Assembly (NCBI RefSeq): GCF_046058945.1
Contig: NZ_CP175511.1
Coordinates: 1,364,001 to 1,428,000 of the forward strand
From: Brochothrix campestris
GTDB taxonomy: Bacteria; Bacillota; Bacilli; Lactobacillales; Listeriaceae
DNA length: 64,000 bases
Reading direction: 5' to 3'
The position numbers were made by a program, and so were the translations under genes. The notes under the pieces were generated by a model. That model did not search any database. It saw nothing but the letters and a program-made list of their open reading frames with translations, and was not told the DNA's origin. Shown here piece after piece: positions 7,804-15,897 of this stretch (the first letter of the stretch is position 1; every line of letters starts with the position of its first letter).

Positions 7804-9168
7804 TTATTTAAGAAAAATTGAAGCGTCGCCCGCACGGCTTGTTAATTTACCGTTTTCGCTCAAGCCCATCTTTTCCATCCATTGATCGAATTCACTAATC
7901 GGCTTCAGGTTGAAGGTATCTCGTAAGGTTGCTGTTTCATGGTAACCGGTTGTTTGATAGTTCAACATGACATCGTCACCATGAGGAATTCCCATGATGT
8001 ACGTACAGCCAGCTGCTGTTAACAACACTGATAAGTTTTCGATATCGTTTTGATCTGCCTTCATGTGATTCGTGTAACACACATCGACTCCCATTGAAAT
8101 ACCGGTTAATTTACCCATGAAGTGATCCTCTAATCCGGCACGGATAACTTGTTTTGAATCGTATAAATATTCGGGTCCGATAAAACCAACCACTGTATTG
8201 ACTAAAAACGGATCGTATTTCTTCGCGAAACCATAACACCGCGCTTCCATTGTTACTTGGTCGCAGCCGTTGTGTGCATCAGATGATAACTCTGATCCTT
8301 GACCAGTCTCAAAGTACATCACGTTTGGTCCTGCTGCCGCCCCAGTATCTAAGGCTAATTGCTTCGCCTCACTAATGGTTGAACCGTCAAAGCCAAAGGC
8401 AGTATTTCCTTTTTCAGAACCAGCAATCGATTGAAAAACAAGCCCAGTTGGTGCGCCTTGGCGCATCGCTTCCATCTGAGTTTTAACATGGGCTAAGACA
8501 CAGGTTTGTGTTGGAATATCCCACTCTGAGCGGAAATCTTCAAATCGATGCAAGATACGTTTCACACTTTCAGTTGAATCATCAACCGGGTTGAGCCCAA
8601 TCACCGCATCACCAATCCCATACGATAGCCCTTCCATTAATGAGGCCATGATGCCATCAGGGTCATCTGTTGGATGATTCGGTTGTAATCGCGCCGAAAA
8701 AGTTCCTGCACGTCCAATCGTTGTGTTGGCAGTTTTTTCGATATGGATTTTTTTAGCGGCTACAACTAAATCAAGGTTTGACATTAGCTTCGTAACGGCC
8801 GCAATCATTTCAGACGTAAGACCTCGAGAGATATGTTTTATATTAAAATCAGTCGTATTGTTATCGAGTAACCATTCGCGCAGTTCTTCGACTGTCCAAT
8901 TTTTAATGCTTTCATAAATACGTAGGTTGACTTGATCAATAATAATCCGAGTAACCTCATCTTTTTCATATGGTACTGCAGGGTTGTTAAAAAGATCTTT
9001 TAATTGTAACTGGGCTAAAACTACTTTAGCAGCCACCCGTTCTTCAGCGGAATTTGCTGCTACGCCTGCGAGACGGTCACCTGATTTTTCTTCATTCGCT
9101 TTAGCCATTACTTCCATTACAGTTTGAAAGGCATACACTTTTCCAAATAAACTTGTTTTCAAAATCAT
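7804..9168 (-). CDS. eutB: EutB, ethanolamine ammonia-lyase large subunit
   Basis: The 454-residue protein is the catalytic TIM-barrel subunit. It starts MILKTSLFGKVYAFQTVMEVMAKANEEKSGDRLAG in the family manner. It contains LSYGIGDAVIGLNPVDDS, the GSEKGNTAFGFDGSTISEA segment and LEDHFMGKLTGISMGVDVCYTNH, all parts of the substrate and cobalamin pocket. GGAGG lies 8 bases before the ATG. No truncation or odd substitution is seen. Confidence 0.96.
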   Translation of the reverse strand: MILKTSLFGKVYAFQTVMEVMAKANEEKSGDRLAGVAANSAEERVAAKVVLAQLQLKDLFNNPAVPYEKDEVTRIIIDQVNLRIYESIKNWTVEELREWLLDNNTTDFNIKHISRGLTSEMIAAVTKLMSNLDLVVAAKKIHIEKTANTTIGRAGTFSARLQPNHPTDDPDGIMASLMEGLSYGIGDAVIGLNPVDDSTESVKRILHRFEDFRSEWDIPTQTCVLAHVKTQMEAMRQGAPTGLVFQSIAGSEKGNTAFGFDGSTISEAKQLALDTGAAAGPNVMYFETGQGSELSSDAHNGCDQVTMEARCYGFAKKYDPFLVNTVVGFIGPEYLYDSKQVIRAGLEDHFMGKLTGISMGVDVCYTNHMKADQNDIENLSVLLTAAGCTYIMGIPHGDDVMLNYQTTGYHETATLRDTFNLKPISEFDQWMEKMGLSENGKLTSRAGDASIFLK

Positions 9169-9189
9169 CTTGTTTCCTCCTTATAGAAC

Positions 9190-10620
9190 TTAATTAAAAA
9201 CCAATGTTTTGACGATGACAGGTAGTACTTTCCCTGCAGCCACTGGCAGACCAATGTCGATGTAATCACCATTTTCGACCCGAACGCTATCGAGACATAC
9301 GAATGGATAACCACGTGGCAAATGAGCATACAACGATTGACCTAATGCCTTCGCCATATCTTGCTCGACGATGACAATTAATGGCAACTGTCGTTGTAGC
9401 AAGGGTGCAACCCCTACAACGATTGACTCGGCTAATTTGGTGATTCGCTTGAAACTCGGACTCCTTTCACCAACAAACCCCAAGGCGACAACCTGCGTCT
9501 CGTCATCCGTACCAAACCACTTGAGTTTATCGGTTATTTGAGTCGCTAAAGCTGCCGCTGGTAGGGCTGTATCAGCTCCGTTGAGTTTCAATACTGGTAA
9601 GTTACGCAGTGGCAAAACATCCGTGGTGTAGGTAATGGTACTGCCGCTAATTTCAGCCGTATGGGAGCCTGCCCCAACGACAGTTGCCCGAATCGTTTCA
9701 AGCGCTTGAACAACCGGTAAGTCCGCAAAGGCGTCGTCAGTTGCAATCGCCCACCCTAAGAGCAACCCCATATCACCGTATTTAAACGGGTCCGAAGTTA
9801 GTGTCGTTGAAATGCAATCCGCCACTCCACCTGAAAATGAGACAGCGGCAATTTGTTCGGATAAGGCTAACCCCTTATGCGTCATCGACTGTTCGTAATA
9901 CGGACTTCGTTCACCTAAGCCAATGCTATTGGCTAAAATGCGCGCCATGACACGCGCAAGTGGTTCGAGATTCGCAACCGTCGCGACCATCCCTTCCGTT
10001 ATTGCCCAATCATTCGCGGCGATAATGCGCTTGATTTTCGCTGTAATAAAAGTGATTTCATGGCTGATAGGATCGATTTTCACGAGCCGACCACCGATGT
10101 CAAAGCAGGCGGTGTCTTCAACCTCACCATCATAAAAGACAGCTAAGTTTGTCGTCCCACCTCCAATATCAAGGTTAACAACCCGCGTCAGTTGCTCTGC
10201 TGAATAACTAGCCGCCCCAGACCCTTTGCCAGCAATAATACTTTCAAGATCGGGACCAGCCGTAGCGACAACGAAGTCACCCGAAAAACCACTTAAGGCT
10301 TCGAGTACAAGCGCTGCATTGTCTTTACGTGCGGTTTCACCCGTAATAATAACGGCCCCCATCTGAATCGCAGCTTTATCAATCCCTGCCTTGGCATACT
10401 GTTGCGAAACAAAGCGCTTAATTGCCCCTGCATCAATCACATCTTCTGATAGCAACGGGGTAAATAAAATATCACTGCGAAAAATGATGCGTTTTTTCGA
10501 AATTGTAATCCGTGGTACGCTGAAAGCTGATGCTAAGTTTTCAATCGTTAATTCCGATAGCACGAGTTGTGTTGTCGACGTACCTAAATCGATTCCGACT
10601 GTTAACATTGTTTCTGACAT
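9190..10620 (-). CDS. eutA: EutA, reactivating factor for ethanolamine ammonia-lyase
   Basis: EutA removes damaged cobalamin from EutBC in an ATP-dependent way so that the enzyme can be reloaded. It is an actin/Hsp70-like ATPase: the phosphate-1 motif is VGIDLGTSTTQLV near the N-terminus and the second is VNLDIGGGTTNLAVF about residue 150. Length 476 is normal. The gene has its own EutV-controlled leader between eutW and its start, and GGAGG close to the ATG. Confidence 0.94.
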   Translation of the reverse strand: MSETMLTVGIDLGTSTTQLVLSELTIENLASAFSVPRITISKKRIIFRSDILFTPLLSEDVIDAGAIKRFVSQQYAKAGIDKAAIQMGAVIITGETARKDNAALVLEALSGFSGDFVVATAGPDLESIIAGKGSGAASYSAEQLTRVVNLDIGGGTTNLAVFYDGEVEDTACFDIGGRLVKIDPISHEITFITAKIKRIIAANDWAITEGMVATVANLEPLARVMARILANSIGLGERSPYYEQSMTHKGLALSEQIAAVSFSGGVADCISTTLTSDPFKYGDMGLLLGWAIATDDAFADLPVVQALETIRATVVGAGSHTAEISGSTITYTTDVLPLRNLPVLKLNGADTALPAAALATQITDKLKWFGTDDETQVVALGFVGERSPSFKRITKLAESIVVGVAPLLQRQLPLIVIVEQDMAKALGQSLYAHLPRGYPFVCLDSVRVENGDYIDIGLPVAAGKVLPVIVKTLVFN

Positions 10621-10634
10621 AGTCTCACTCCTCC

Positions 10635-10726
10635 AAAAAAAAGATGCTTAAAGAAAGCCCAAACGTGTAGGTTTGGTTCGTTTCTTCAAGCATCTTTGCA
10701 TGAATTCTTAAACGTCACTGTTTAAG
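10635..10726 (-). promoter_or_regulatory. ANTAR dual-hairpin antiterminator ahead of eutA
   Basis: On the minus strand, hairpin P1 is CTTAAAC-AGTGAC-GTTTAAG (10707-10726), a perfect 7-bp stem with a hexaloop having A at position 1 and G at position 4. P2 is CATGC-AAAGAT-GCTTG (10687-10702) with one mismatch and the same A1/G4 loop. P2 overlaps the left arm of a terminator (10635-10696: AAGATGCTT/AAGCATCTT followed by eight T). P1 sits on the last codons and the stop of eutW. This is the known RNA target of EutV-type ANTAR regulators: binding should block termination and switch on eutA and later genes. Confidence 0.9.
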
Positions 10727-12117
10727 GTGTTTTTGAAAAGGATTCGGGTTGTTGTCCCCGTCTTTTTCGATTCAATTGTCAATTGACCGTCGAGTTTCTC
10801 GGTCACATAACTTTTAATTATCATCAAGCCAAGACTCGACTGTCCAGCCGTTTTCACATCATATCCTTTGCCTTGATCCGCGACACTAATGGCGATAATC
10901 TGTTTTTGTTCACTGACCTCGATTACAACTTCACCAGCGACTCCATCAGCATAAGCATGATCATACACATTTTGGAGCAACTCATTCATTACGAGCGCAA
11001 TGCTTACCGTTTGTTGCCCGTTTAAATAAATAGATTGGTTCATTTTAACCTTCACCTTTAACGGTTTCAGTGGGGCAAACAACCGTTCCATATTTTGTAC
11101 GAGTGACATTAAAATGTCAGTGAAATCCAGCGAATCCTCGACTTGCACCGATAGCAGTTCATGCGTTTGGGCAATCACAACCATCCGATTAATGCTTTCT
11201 TGCAATGCGATTTTTGCTTCCTCACTGTCAACTCGTCGCCCCTGTATCCGTAGAAGTGACATAACTGCCTGCAAATTATTTTTGACACGGTGATGGATTT
11301 CACGAATCGCGACGGACTTTGAGATGATTTCCGCTTCTTTTTGGCGCAAATCAGTTACGTCACGAATAATCATATAGAGTTGTCCGTCATGTAGCGACCA
11401 AATTTTCTTAATTGAGAGGTGGTAATTGCCATAAACAATCGATACCTCTCGCCGATCCCCTTGCGTCTTCCGCTCCCGTTGATAGAGTAAAAAGTCATAG
11501 GTTGTACCGTCGAGCGCTAGATTATCGTAGTGAATTCCTTGAATCGATCCGATATAACCAATTTTTTGATAAAGCGAGACTGCTGCCTTATTGGCTCGTG
11601 CTAACATACCTTCACTGTTAAAAATCAACAGTTCATCCGTCAACTCATCGGCCACAAACGTCTCTTCATCATCATTAAATACCGGCGCTAAAATGGTGTG
11701 TTCCTTTTCATATGCCTCATGTGAGTCCTCTTCAACGATCATGACACCAATCGTCCGAAAACGATTGCGAATCGGATACACCCGCTGTACAATGAGACGT
11801 TGCTCTTGACTATTGGCATAAAGATTGACTGAGTTTAAGCTCGTCCGCAGTGTGCGATACACACCCGGCTCATCTTTTTGCTTTGCCTCTAAGCCGACGA
11901 CGGTACTTGTATAGAGCGAGGCTCCCTCGCGCGGTGGCTGATGGAATACGACAACCGCTTCATTCGTTACGCTATTTAAGACATCGATAAAGACATCAAA
12001 GGCGCGATAACGTAAGGATTGTTCGATTTCAGTCGCAACCCGGAGCAACTCATCAACATCGGCTGCCGTTAATTCCGTTTGAGTTTCTACCAACCGTTTC
12101 ATTTCCGCTTTATTCAT
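10708..12117 (-). CDS. eutW: EutW, ethanolamine-sensing histidine kinase
   Basis: This 469-residue soluble kinase has no membrane segment. A sensor region (about 1-145) precedes a PAS-like region (about 155-255). The HisKA_2-type transmitter comes last, with the phosphorylation box REIHHRVKNNLQ (His275 or His276) and ATP-binding motifs (LVMNELLQNVYDHA and DQGKGYD). Orthologues sense ethanolamine and phosphorylate EutV. The start overlaps the eutV stop by 8 bases. The end of the gene doubles as the P1 hairpin of the eutA leader. Confidence 0.93.
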   Translation of the reverse strand: MNKAEMKRLVETQTELTAADVDELLRVATEIEQSLRYRAFDVFIDVLNSVTNEAVVVFHQPPREGASLYTSTVVGLEAKQKDEPGVYRTLRTSLNSVNLYANSQEQRLIVQRVYPIRNRFRTIGVMIVEEDSHEAYEKEHTILAPVFNDDEETFVADELTDELLIFNSEGMLARANKAAVSLYQKIGYIGSIQGIHYDNLALDGTTYDFLLYQRERKTQGDRREVSIVYGNYHLSIKKIWSLHDGQLYMIIRDVTDLRQKEAEIISKSVAIREIHHRVKNNLQAVMSLLRIQGRRVDSEEAKIALQESINRMVVIAQTHELLSVQVEDSLDFTDILMSLVQNMERLFAPLKPLKVKVKMNQSIYLNGQQTVSIALVMNELLQNVYDHAYADGVAGEVVIEVSEQKQIIAISVADQGKGYDVKTAGQSSLGLMIIKSYVTEKLDGQLTIESKKTGTTTRILFKNTLNSDV

Positions 12118-12682
12118 CGCTCATCACGATCAGTTCGGCAATCTCACTCATACGGCAACGTTTGTTCATGCTCAATTCACGAATTGTTTTATAGGCGTCA
12201 TCCTCTGTCATTTGTTCGCGTGCCATCAAACACCCCTTTGCTTTTTCGATGATTTTACGCTCATCAAGTTGCAGACCTAACTTTACAATTTGTTTGGTTA
12301 ATTCGCTTGTTTCCCTGCCTTTGGCAATCGCCATTTCAACGGTCGGTACCAATGATTTTTCGTGCAACGGTTTTACTAAATAACCGATTGCTCCCGCTTT
12401 TTTTGCCCGGTTCGTATACTCTTCATCACTGAAGGCCGATAAATAGACGATCCCTTTTGCAAGCTTGTCCGTGATGATTTTTCGACCGGCCTTCAGTCCA
12501 TCTAAGATTGGCATTTCAATATCCATAATGATTAAATCGGGCGTATGTTTTTTGCAGGCCTCTATTGCTTCAAACCCGTCGGCGGCTTCTGCTACGACAT
12601 CGTAGCCTGCCTCTTCCAATACTTCCCGAATATCTAGTCTTGTAATAGGTTCATCATCGACTACTACAATGCGTCCATTCAT
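12110..12682 (-). CDS. eutV: EutV, ANTAR-domain antiterminator response regulator
   Basis: The receiver domain (1-120) has Asp9, Asp10, phospho-acceptor Asp54 in IIMDIEMP and Lys103 in LVKPL. The ANTAR RNA-binding domain (about 135-187) follows: ERKIIEKAKGCLMAREQMTEDDAY, with IRELSMNKRCRMSEIAELI. When phosphorylated by EutW the protein should dimerise and bind the hexaloop hairpin pairs found at four leaders of this locus, preventing termination. Gene order eutS-eutV-eutW matches Enterococcus and Listeria. Confidence 0.95.
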   Translation of the reverse strand: MNGRIVVVDDEPITRLDIREVLEEAGYDVVAEAADGFEAIEACKKHTPDLIIMDIEMPILDGLKAGRKIITDKLAKGIVYLSAFSDEEYTNRAKKAGAIGYLVKPLHEKSLVPTVEMAIAKGRETSELTKQIVKLGLQLDERKIIEKAKGCLMAREQMTEDDAYKTIRELSMNKRCRMSEIAELIVMSDE

Positions 12683-12716
12683 TACGTCACGTCCATTTCT
12701 ATCAATTTATTAGTCA

Positions 12717-13061
12717 TTAAGTGCGTGTGATTGGTGTACCTGAAAAACCAAGGATGGTTTCTAATCCGGCCAACACGGCTGTAATTGCAGCCTCAACCGA
12801 CGAAACGTCACCAGTAACCACTACTGACCCACTAAAACGATCGATAAAACCGATTTCAACAGCGCTCGCCTTTGTTGCAATATCAACAGCAATAATAGCT
12901 GCCTCACTCGGTGTGATTGTTAAAATACCAATCGCCCCATAATTAGCTTCCACTAAACCTAGTTTTGTATAAATCGTGCGATTAGGACTCGCGATAATAT
13001 GTGCAAGTGTTACTTGTTTCCCCGGCACATATTCTTGAATCATCCGTTGTGTTTCCTCCAC
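12717..13061 (-). CDS. eutS: EutS, hexameric shell protein
   Basis: EutS is a circularly permuted BMC shell protein, and this 114-residue product shows the family opening MIQEYVPGKQVTLAHIIASP. SGSVVVTGDVSSVEAAITAVL closes the fold. EutS hexamers are bent and probably help form shell edges. I keep the GTG at 13061 (GAGGTG lies 7 bases upstream); an ATG six codons later is an alternative. The gene follows its own promoter and EutV leader. Confidence 0.93.
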   Translation of the reverse strand: MEETQRMIQEYVPGKQVTLAHIIASPNRTIYTKLGLVEANYGAIGILTITPSEAAIIAVDIATKASAVEIGFIDRFSGSVVVTGDVSSVEAAITAVLAGLETILGFSGTPITRT

Positions 13062-13086
13062 TTGCGCTCACCTCTTATTGGCAATT

Positions 13087-13172
13087 AAAAAGCTCCTAAA
13101 AAACACCATGACGCAAGCGCCAGCTGTTTATTAGGAGCATCATTGCTCGTTTATACGGTACGTCTTTGTACC
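13087..13172 (-). promoter_or_regulatory. ANTAR dual-hairpin antiterminator ahead of eutS
   Basis: P1 is GGTAC-AAAGAC-GTACC (13157-13172). P2 is GAGC-AATGAT-GCTC (13135-13148). Both hexaloops have A1 and G4. The right arm of P2 (GCTC) is also the start of the terminator stem GCTCCTAA/TTAGGAGC (13092-13138), which is followed by a T run. P2 and the terminator therefore cannot form together. This is the clearest of the four EutV targets in the window. Confidence 0.93.
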
Positions 13173-13183
13173 TCAATAACACC

Positions 13184-13212
13184 ATTATAGTAACGCTTAC
13201 ATCAGATGTCAA
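13184..13212 (-). promoter_or_regulatory. Consensus sigma-A promoter of eutS
   Basis: TTGACA (13207-13212), a 17-base spacer and TATAAT (13184-13189) give a perfect vegetative promoter on the minus strand, just before the eutS antiterminator leader. Initiation should be constitutive, so control over eutS, eutV and eutW must come from the ANTAR terminator. Confidence 0.9.
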
Positions 13213-13249
13213 GCATCGCAAGACAGTTAACGCTACTCAATTTGATTTT

Positions 13250-14383
13250 TTAGCTAATTTGACGAATTATCGACACAACTTCGGTTTCAGAAGGACAGCG
13301 GGGATTAGTTGCTGTACAGCGATCCACGAGCGCATCAGACGCAATTTCAGCGATAACTGCCTCTATCTGTTCATCGGTAATCCCACACCCCTTCAACGTC
13401 ATTGGCATTGCCAACACCTGTGTGAGTCTTTTCACTTCACGGATTAAACTTTTCACGCCCACGCGAGTATTGCTAGCTGATAAACCGAGTAACTTTGCCA
13501 AATGAGCATAACGAACAGCCGCCCGATTCGTTGGGATTGTTTGTTCCTCCGTAAGTTCACTGTTGTAGGCAATAATTGCCGGCAATAGCACCGTATTTAA
13601 ACGGCCGTGAGCAATATGTAACTTCGCCCCGGCTGCATGTGCAATCCCATGGTTCAAACCGAGCGACGTCATATTAAACGCCATCCCTGCCATTGAAGAA
13701 GCGACATGCATTTGTTCACGTGCCTGTAAGTCCGCTCCATTTTGATACGCTTGTGGCAAATGAGCGAACACGAGTTGTACGACTTTTTCGGCTAAGGCAT
13801 CAGCCATCTCATTGGCATTGGTGGAGACATAAGCCTCTAGGGCATGCGTCAAGACGTCCATTCCCGTATCTGCTGTAATATGCGGGGGCACGGATTTCAC
13901 TAAGGCTGCGTCCAAAATCGCCACATCAGGTAGGATGTCATCGGTCACTAATGGATATTTAACACCTTTAGCGGCACTCGTAATAATCGAAAAATTTGTT
14001 ACTTCTGAACCGGTACCACTCGTCGTCGGTAGCACAATTAAAGGCAGTGCGGTCATTTTATTCACCACTGTCGCAAAGTATTTCATTGCTTTAGCCGCAT
14101 CAATCGCCGAACCACCACCGAGTGCAACCATTAACTCTCCTTCGAACGCTTGCATTGCTTCAATCCCAGCAACGACTGTTTCAATCGGTGGATCAGGGGT
14201 AATCTCACTAAAAACTGCCGTTGTATTTGATGAATCAAAGTGTACCATCACCTGTTCTAACAAACCCGATGACACCATGAATGGGTCTGTGACGATAAAA
14301 ATCTTTTTGTTCGTATATGTTGCTAACGCTTCTAATGCCCCTTCCCCTGTATAAATGGTTGTTTGCATCTGTAATTTTTTCAT
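13250..14383 (-). CDS. eutG: EutG, iron-dependent alcohol dehydrogenase
   Basis: EutG reduces acetaldehyde to ethanol and regenerates NAD for EutE. It has the type III alcohol dehydrogenase motifs: GGGSAIDAAKAM (nucleotide binding), THALEAYVS, and the metal histidines in MTSLGLNHGIAHAAGAKLHI and HGRLNTVLLP. I start it at MKKLQMQ, where GGAGG lies 7 bases upstream, giving 377 residues; the 395-residue reading includes leader sequence. It follows the eutX riboswitch leader. Confidence 0.93.
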   Translation of the reverse strand: MKKLQMQTTIYTGEGALEALATYTNKKIFIVTDPFMVSSGLLEQVMVHFDSSNTTAVFSEITPDPPIETVVAGIEAMQAFEGELMVALGGGSAIDAAKAMKYFATVVNKMTALPLIVLPTTSGTGSEVTNFSIITSAAKGVKYPLVTDDILPDVAILDAALVKSVPPHITADTGMDVLTHALEAYVSTNANEMADALAEKVVQLVFAHLPQAYQNGADLQAREQMHVASSMAGMAFNMTSLGLNHGIAHAAGAKLHIAHGRLNTVLLPAIIAYNSELTEEQTIPTNRAAVRYAHLAKLLGLSASNTRVGVKSLIREVKRLTQVLAMPMTLKGCGITDEQIEAVIAEIASDALVDRCTATNPRCPSETEVVSIIRQIS

Positions 14384-14419
14384 TTCATTTCCTCCTTCGA
14401 TAACTACTGCTGACGATGT

Positions 14420-14497
14420 AAAAAAAAGAAGCTTCAAAGAACCGTCAAAAGACGGCCTTCAAAGCTTCTCTGCTTATTAGACATACATCATCGTATG
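14420..14497 (-). promoter_or_regulatory. ANTAR dual-hairpin antiterminator ahead of eutG
   Basis: P1 is CATAC-GATGAT-GTATG (14482-14497) with a hexaloop that has G4 but G instead of A at position 1. P2 is AAGC-AGAGAA-GCTT (14462-14475) with the expected A1 and G4. P2 overlaps the left arm of a terminator (14428-14468, GAAGCTTTGAAGG to TTCTTTGAAGCTTC, inner CCGTC/GACGG) followed by eight T. An alternative hairpin ATCAT-ACG-ATGAT would compete with P1. Confidence 0.87.
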
Positions 14498-14699
14498 ATA
14501 CGTATTTAATTAGGGTTACACAACAAAAAAGGGCAACGCTTCAAAACTGCCTCGTTTTGAACCACCCACTGCAGCGAAGGTGACGTGCCCATTGCTTTTT
14601 ATCTTGCATGCACACCGTTGTGCCCGGTAGAGATAACCTGGTACACCTGTTACGCTGCAAAAAACAATGGGCTTTTTCACTTGACGAAAAAACATCCTG

Positions 14700-14830
14700 T
14701 TTTACCTCGAAACAGTCCGTAACAGTGACGATGCAAAAAGACCTGGCTTAAAGTACGCATACTTCTTACAGTGGCGGGACCGCGTTGGATTTACACCAAC
14801 TTCCATTTGACATCGTCAACTTACTTCGTT
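14700..14830 (-). promoter_or_regulatory. Adenosylcobalamin riboswitch aptamer
   Basis: The minus strand carries the diagnostic run TTGGTGTAAATCCAAC, then GGTCCCGCCACTGTAAG, followed by AAGCCAGGTC. These are the G-rich box, B12 box and GCCAGG element of cobalamin riboswitches. The enclosing stem is TTGACGATG near 14822 paired with CATCGTCA near 14730. The short form suggests an AdoCbl class II aptamer, but I have not folded it fully. It should couple the leader RNA to cofactor supply. Confidence 0.93.
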
Positions 14831-14865
14831 TACCTTACCGCAGTTAGTTCTTTCTAACTACAGCA

Positions 14866-14894
14866 AGTCTATCATGCGCAGTCTGATATTTCAA
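14866..14894 (-). promoter_or_regulatory. Promoter of the eutX/eutG leader
   Basis: TTGAAA (14889-14894), a 17-base spacer and an extended -10 (TG-A-TAGACT, hexamer 14866-14871) lie on the minus strand. They start only four bases after the adenosyltransferase stop codon. This would let the riboswitch RNA be made independently of the upstream operon. Confidence 0.75.
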
Positions 14895-14897
14895 CTA

Positions 14898-15461
14898 TTA
14901 AAAATTATGAAACACCTTATCGCTGTTTTGATAAAAGACATCAGCTGTACCCTGGCGTGCATTGACAGCTCGCGCGACCGCATAAAAATAATCTGATAGA
15001 CGGTTGATGAACCGTAAAACAGCCGTATTAATTGTATCTGTTGCCATCAAACCGACAATGTGACGCTCGGCACGGCGGGTCGTCGTCCTTGCAATGTGCA
15101 ATAATGACGCATCCAACGTCCCCCCCGGAATGATGAACTGTTCGATTAATGGCGGTTCTGTCGCATAGACATCGATTCGACCTTCGAGCCATGTCACCTG
15201 AGGTTCCACTACGCGATAGTCGCGGTGACCATCCGGCGTCGCTAAGTCCGTGCCGCAATCAAACAACACTTGCTGAATCATTTCAATATCATAACGAATG
15301 TCGCTGTGTAAGGGATTGACTTGGATGAGGAGATAACCCAACCACGAATTAAGTTCATCAATTGTACCATATGACGCAACCCGTTCTGATGCTTTGCTAA
15401 CCGTGCGACCGCCAACTAACTTTGTGTTGCCGGCATCTCCTGTTTTAGTGTAAAGTTTCAT
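14898..15461 (-). CDS. PduO-type cob(I)alamin adenosyltransferase
   Basis: The 187-residue protein converts cob(I)alamin and ATP to adenosylcobalamin, the cofactor of EutBC. It has the family ATP loop TKTGDAGNTKLVGGRTVSK, the GTIDELNSWLG motif, and the arginine-rich helix ASLLHIARTTTRRAERHIV. It belongs to the PduO/MMAB fold, not to the unrelated enterobacterial EutT, even though it takes the eutT position and is sometimes given that name. The start lies 17 bases inside eutP, so the two are coupled. Confidence 0.93.
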   Translation of the reverse strand: MKLYTKTGDAGNTKLVGGRTVSKASERVASYGTIDELNSWLGYLLIQVNPLHSDIRYDIEMIQQVLFDCGTDLATPDGHRDYRVVEPQVTWLEGRIDVYATEPPLIEQFIIPGGTLDASLLHIARTTTRRAERHIVGLMATDTINTAVLRFINRLSDYFYAVARAVNARQGTADVFYQNSDKVFHNF

Positions 15462-15897
15462 CTTCTTCCTCCTTCAAGTAACTGAGTAATTGTGCAATTC
15501 CGGTTTCATCCACCGCTGACAGACAAAAGAGCTGTTGGGCACCTGCCTCGCGTAGGCGTTGTTGAAGCTGTTCAATTTGTGCGCTCGAAGTGGCCTCATC
15601 GCTTTTTGAAACGATACCAATGATTGGTTTATTGAAAATACCACCAAATCCGGGTGCAAAAAGTTGTTCCTCATCGCTGACGCTTTGCATTAAGGCGACG
15701 ACATCTGCCTCAGCAGCTGTTACGGATAAGGCGCTATAATACTGACGGTGGAGCATGTACTCACCCGGTGTATCAATCATATCGGGGTAGAAGGCGACAG
15801 CCTGTGTTTTATCATAGTTTAAAGCGAGGCCTTGTAAACGCTGTGTCAAAGTCGTCTTGCCACAGCCGATTGGACCGATAAACATTACTTTTTTCAT
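15445..15897 (-). CDS. eutP: EutP, small P-loop protein of ethanolamine utilisation
   Basis: EutP/PduV proteins are small GTPase-like P-loop proteins. This 150-residue protein has the Walker A motif GPIGCGKTTL at residues 7-16, DTPGEYM in the G3 place and SKSDEA in the G4 place. Reports on family members include acetate kinase activity and links to microcompartment positioning; I cannot distinguish these from the sequence. It sits between the transporter and the adenosyltransferase with overlaps on both sides. Confidence 0.92.
   Translation of the reverse strand: MKKVMFIGPIGCGKTTLTQRLQGLALNYDKTQAVAFYPDMIDTPGEYMLHRQYYSALSVTAAEADVVALMQSVSDEEQLFAPGFGGIFNKPIIGIVSKSDEATSSAQIEQLQQRLREAGAQQLFCLSAVDETGIAQLLSYLKEEEDETLH

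Larger units (their letters stand above)
14410..14862 (-). ncRNA. eutX: eutX-type regulatory leader RNA (riboswitch plus EutV decoy)
   Basis: The segment from the promoter at 14866-14894 to the eutG start has no reading frame. It holds a cobalamin aptamer, then a terminator-like hairpin at about 14528-14600 (TTCAAAAC/GTTTTGAA, closing GGGCA/TGCCC and six T). EutV-binding hairpins and a second terminator at 14420-14468 follow. This is the layout of EutX of Enterococcus faecalis and Rli55 of Listeria. There, adenosylcobalamin stops transcription early; without it a longer RNA is made whose ANTAR hairpins sequester EutV. The exact ends are inferred. Confidence 0.85.

Noticed and set aside
15028..15258. 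A 76-codon frame inside the adenosyltransferase gene
   Set aside because: Same-strand shadow in another frame of a conserved gene.
14898..15461. Naming the adenosyltransferase EutT
   Set aside because: The sequence is of the PduO/MMAB fold, unrelated to enterobacterial EutT, although it fills the same role.
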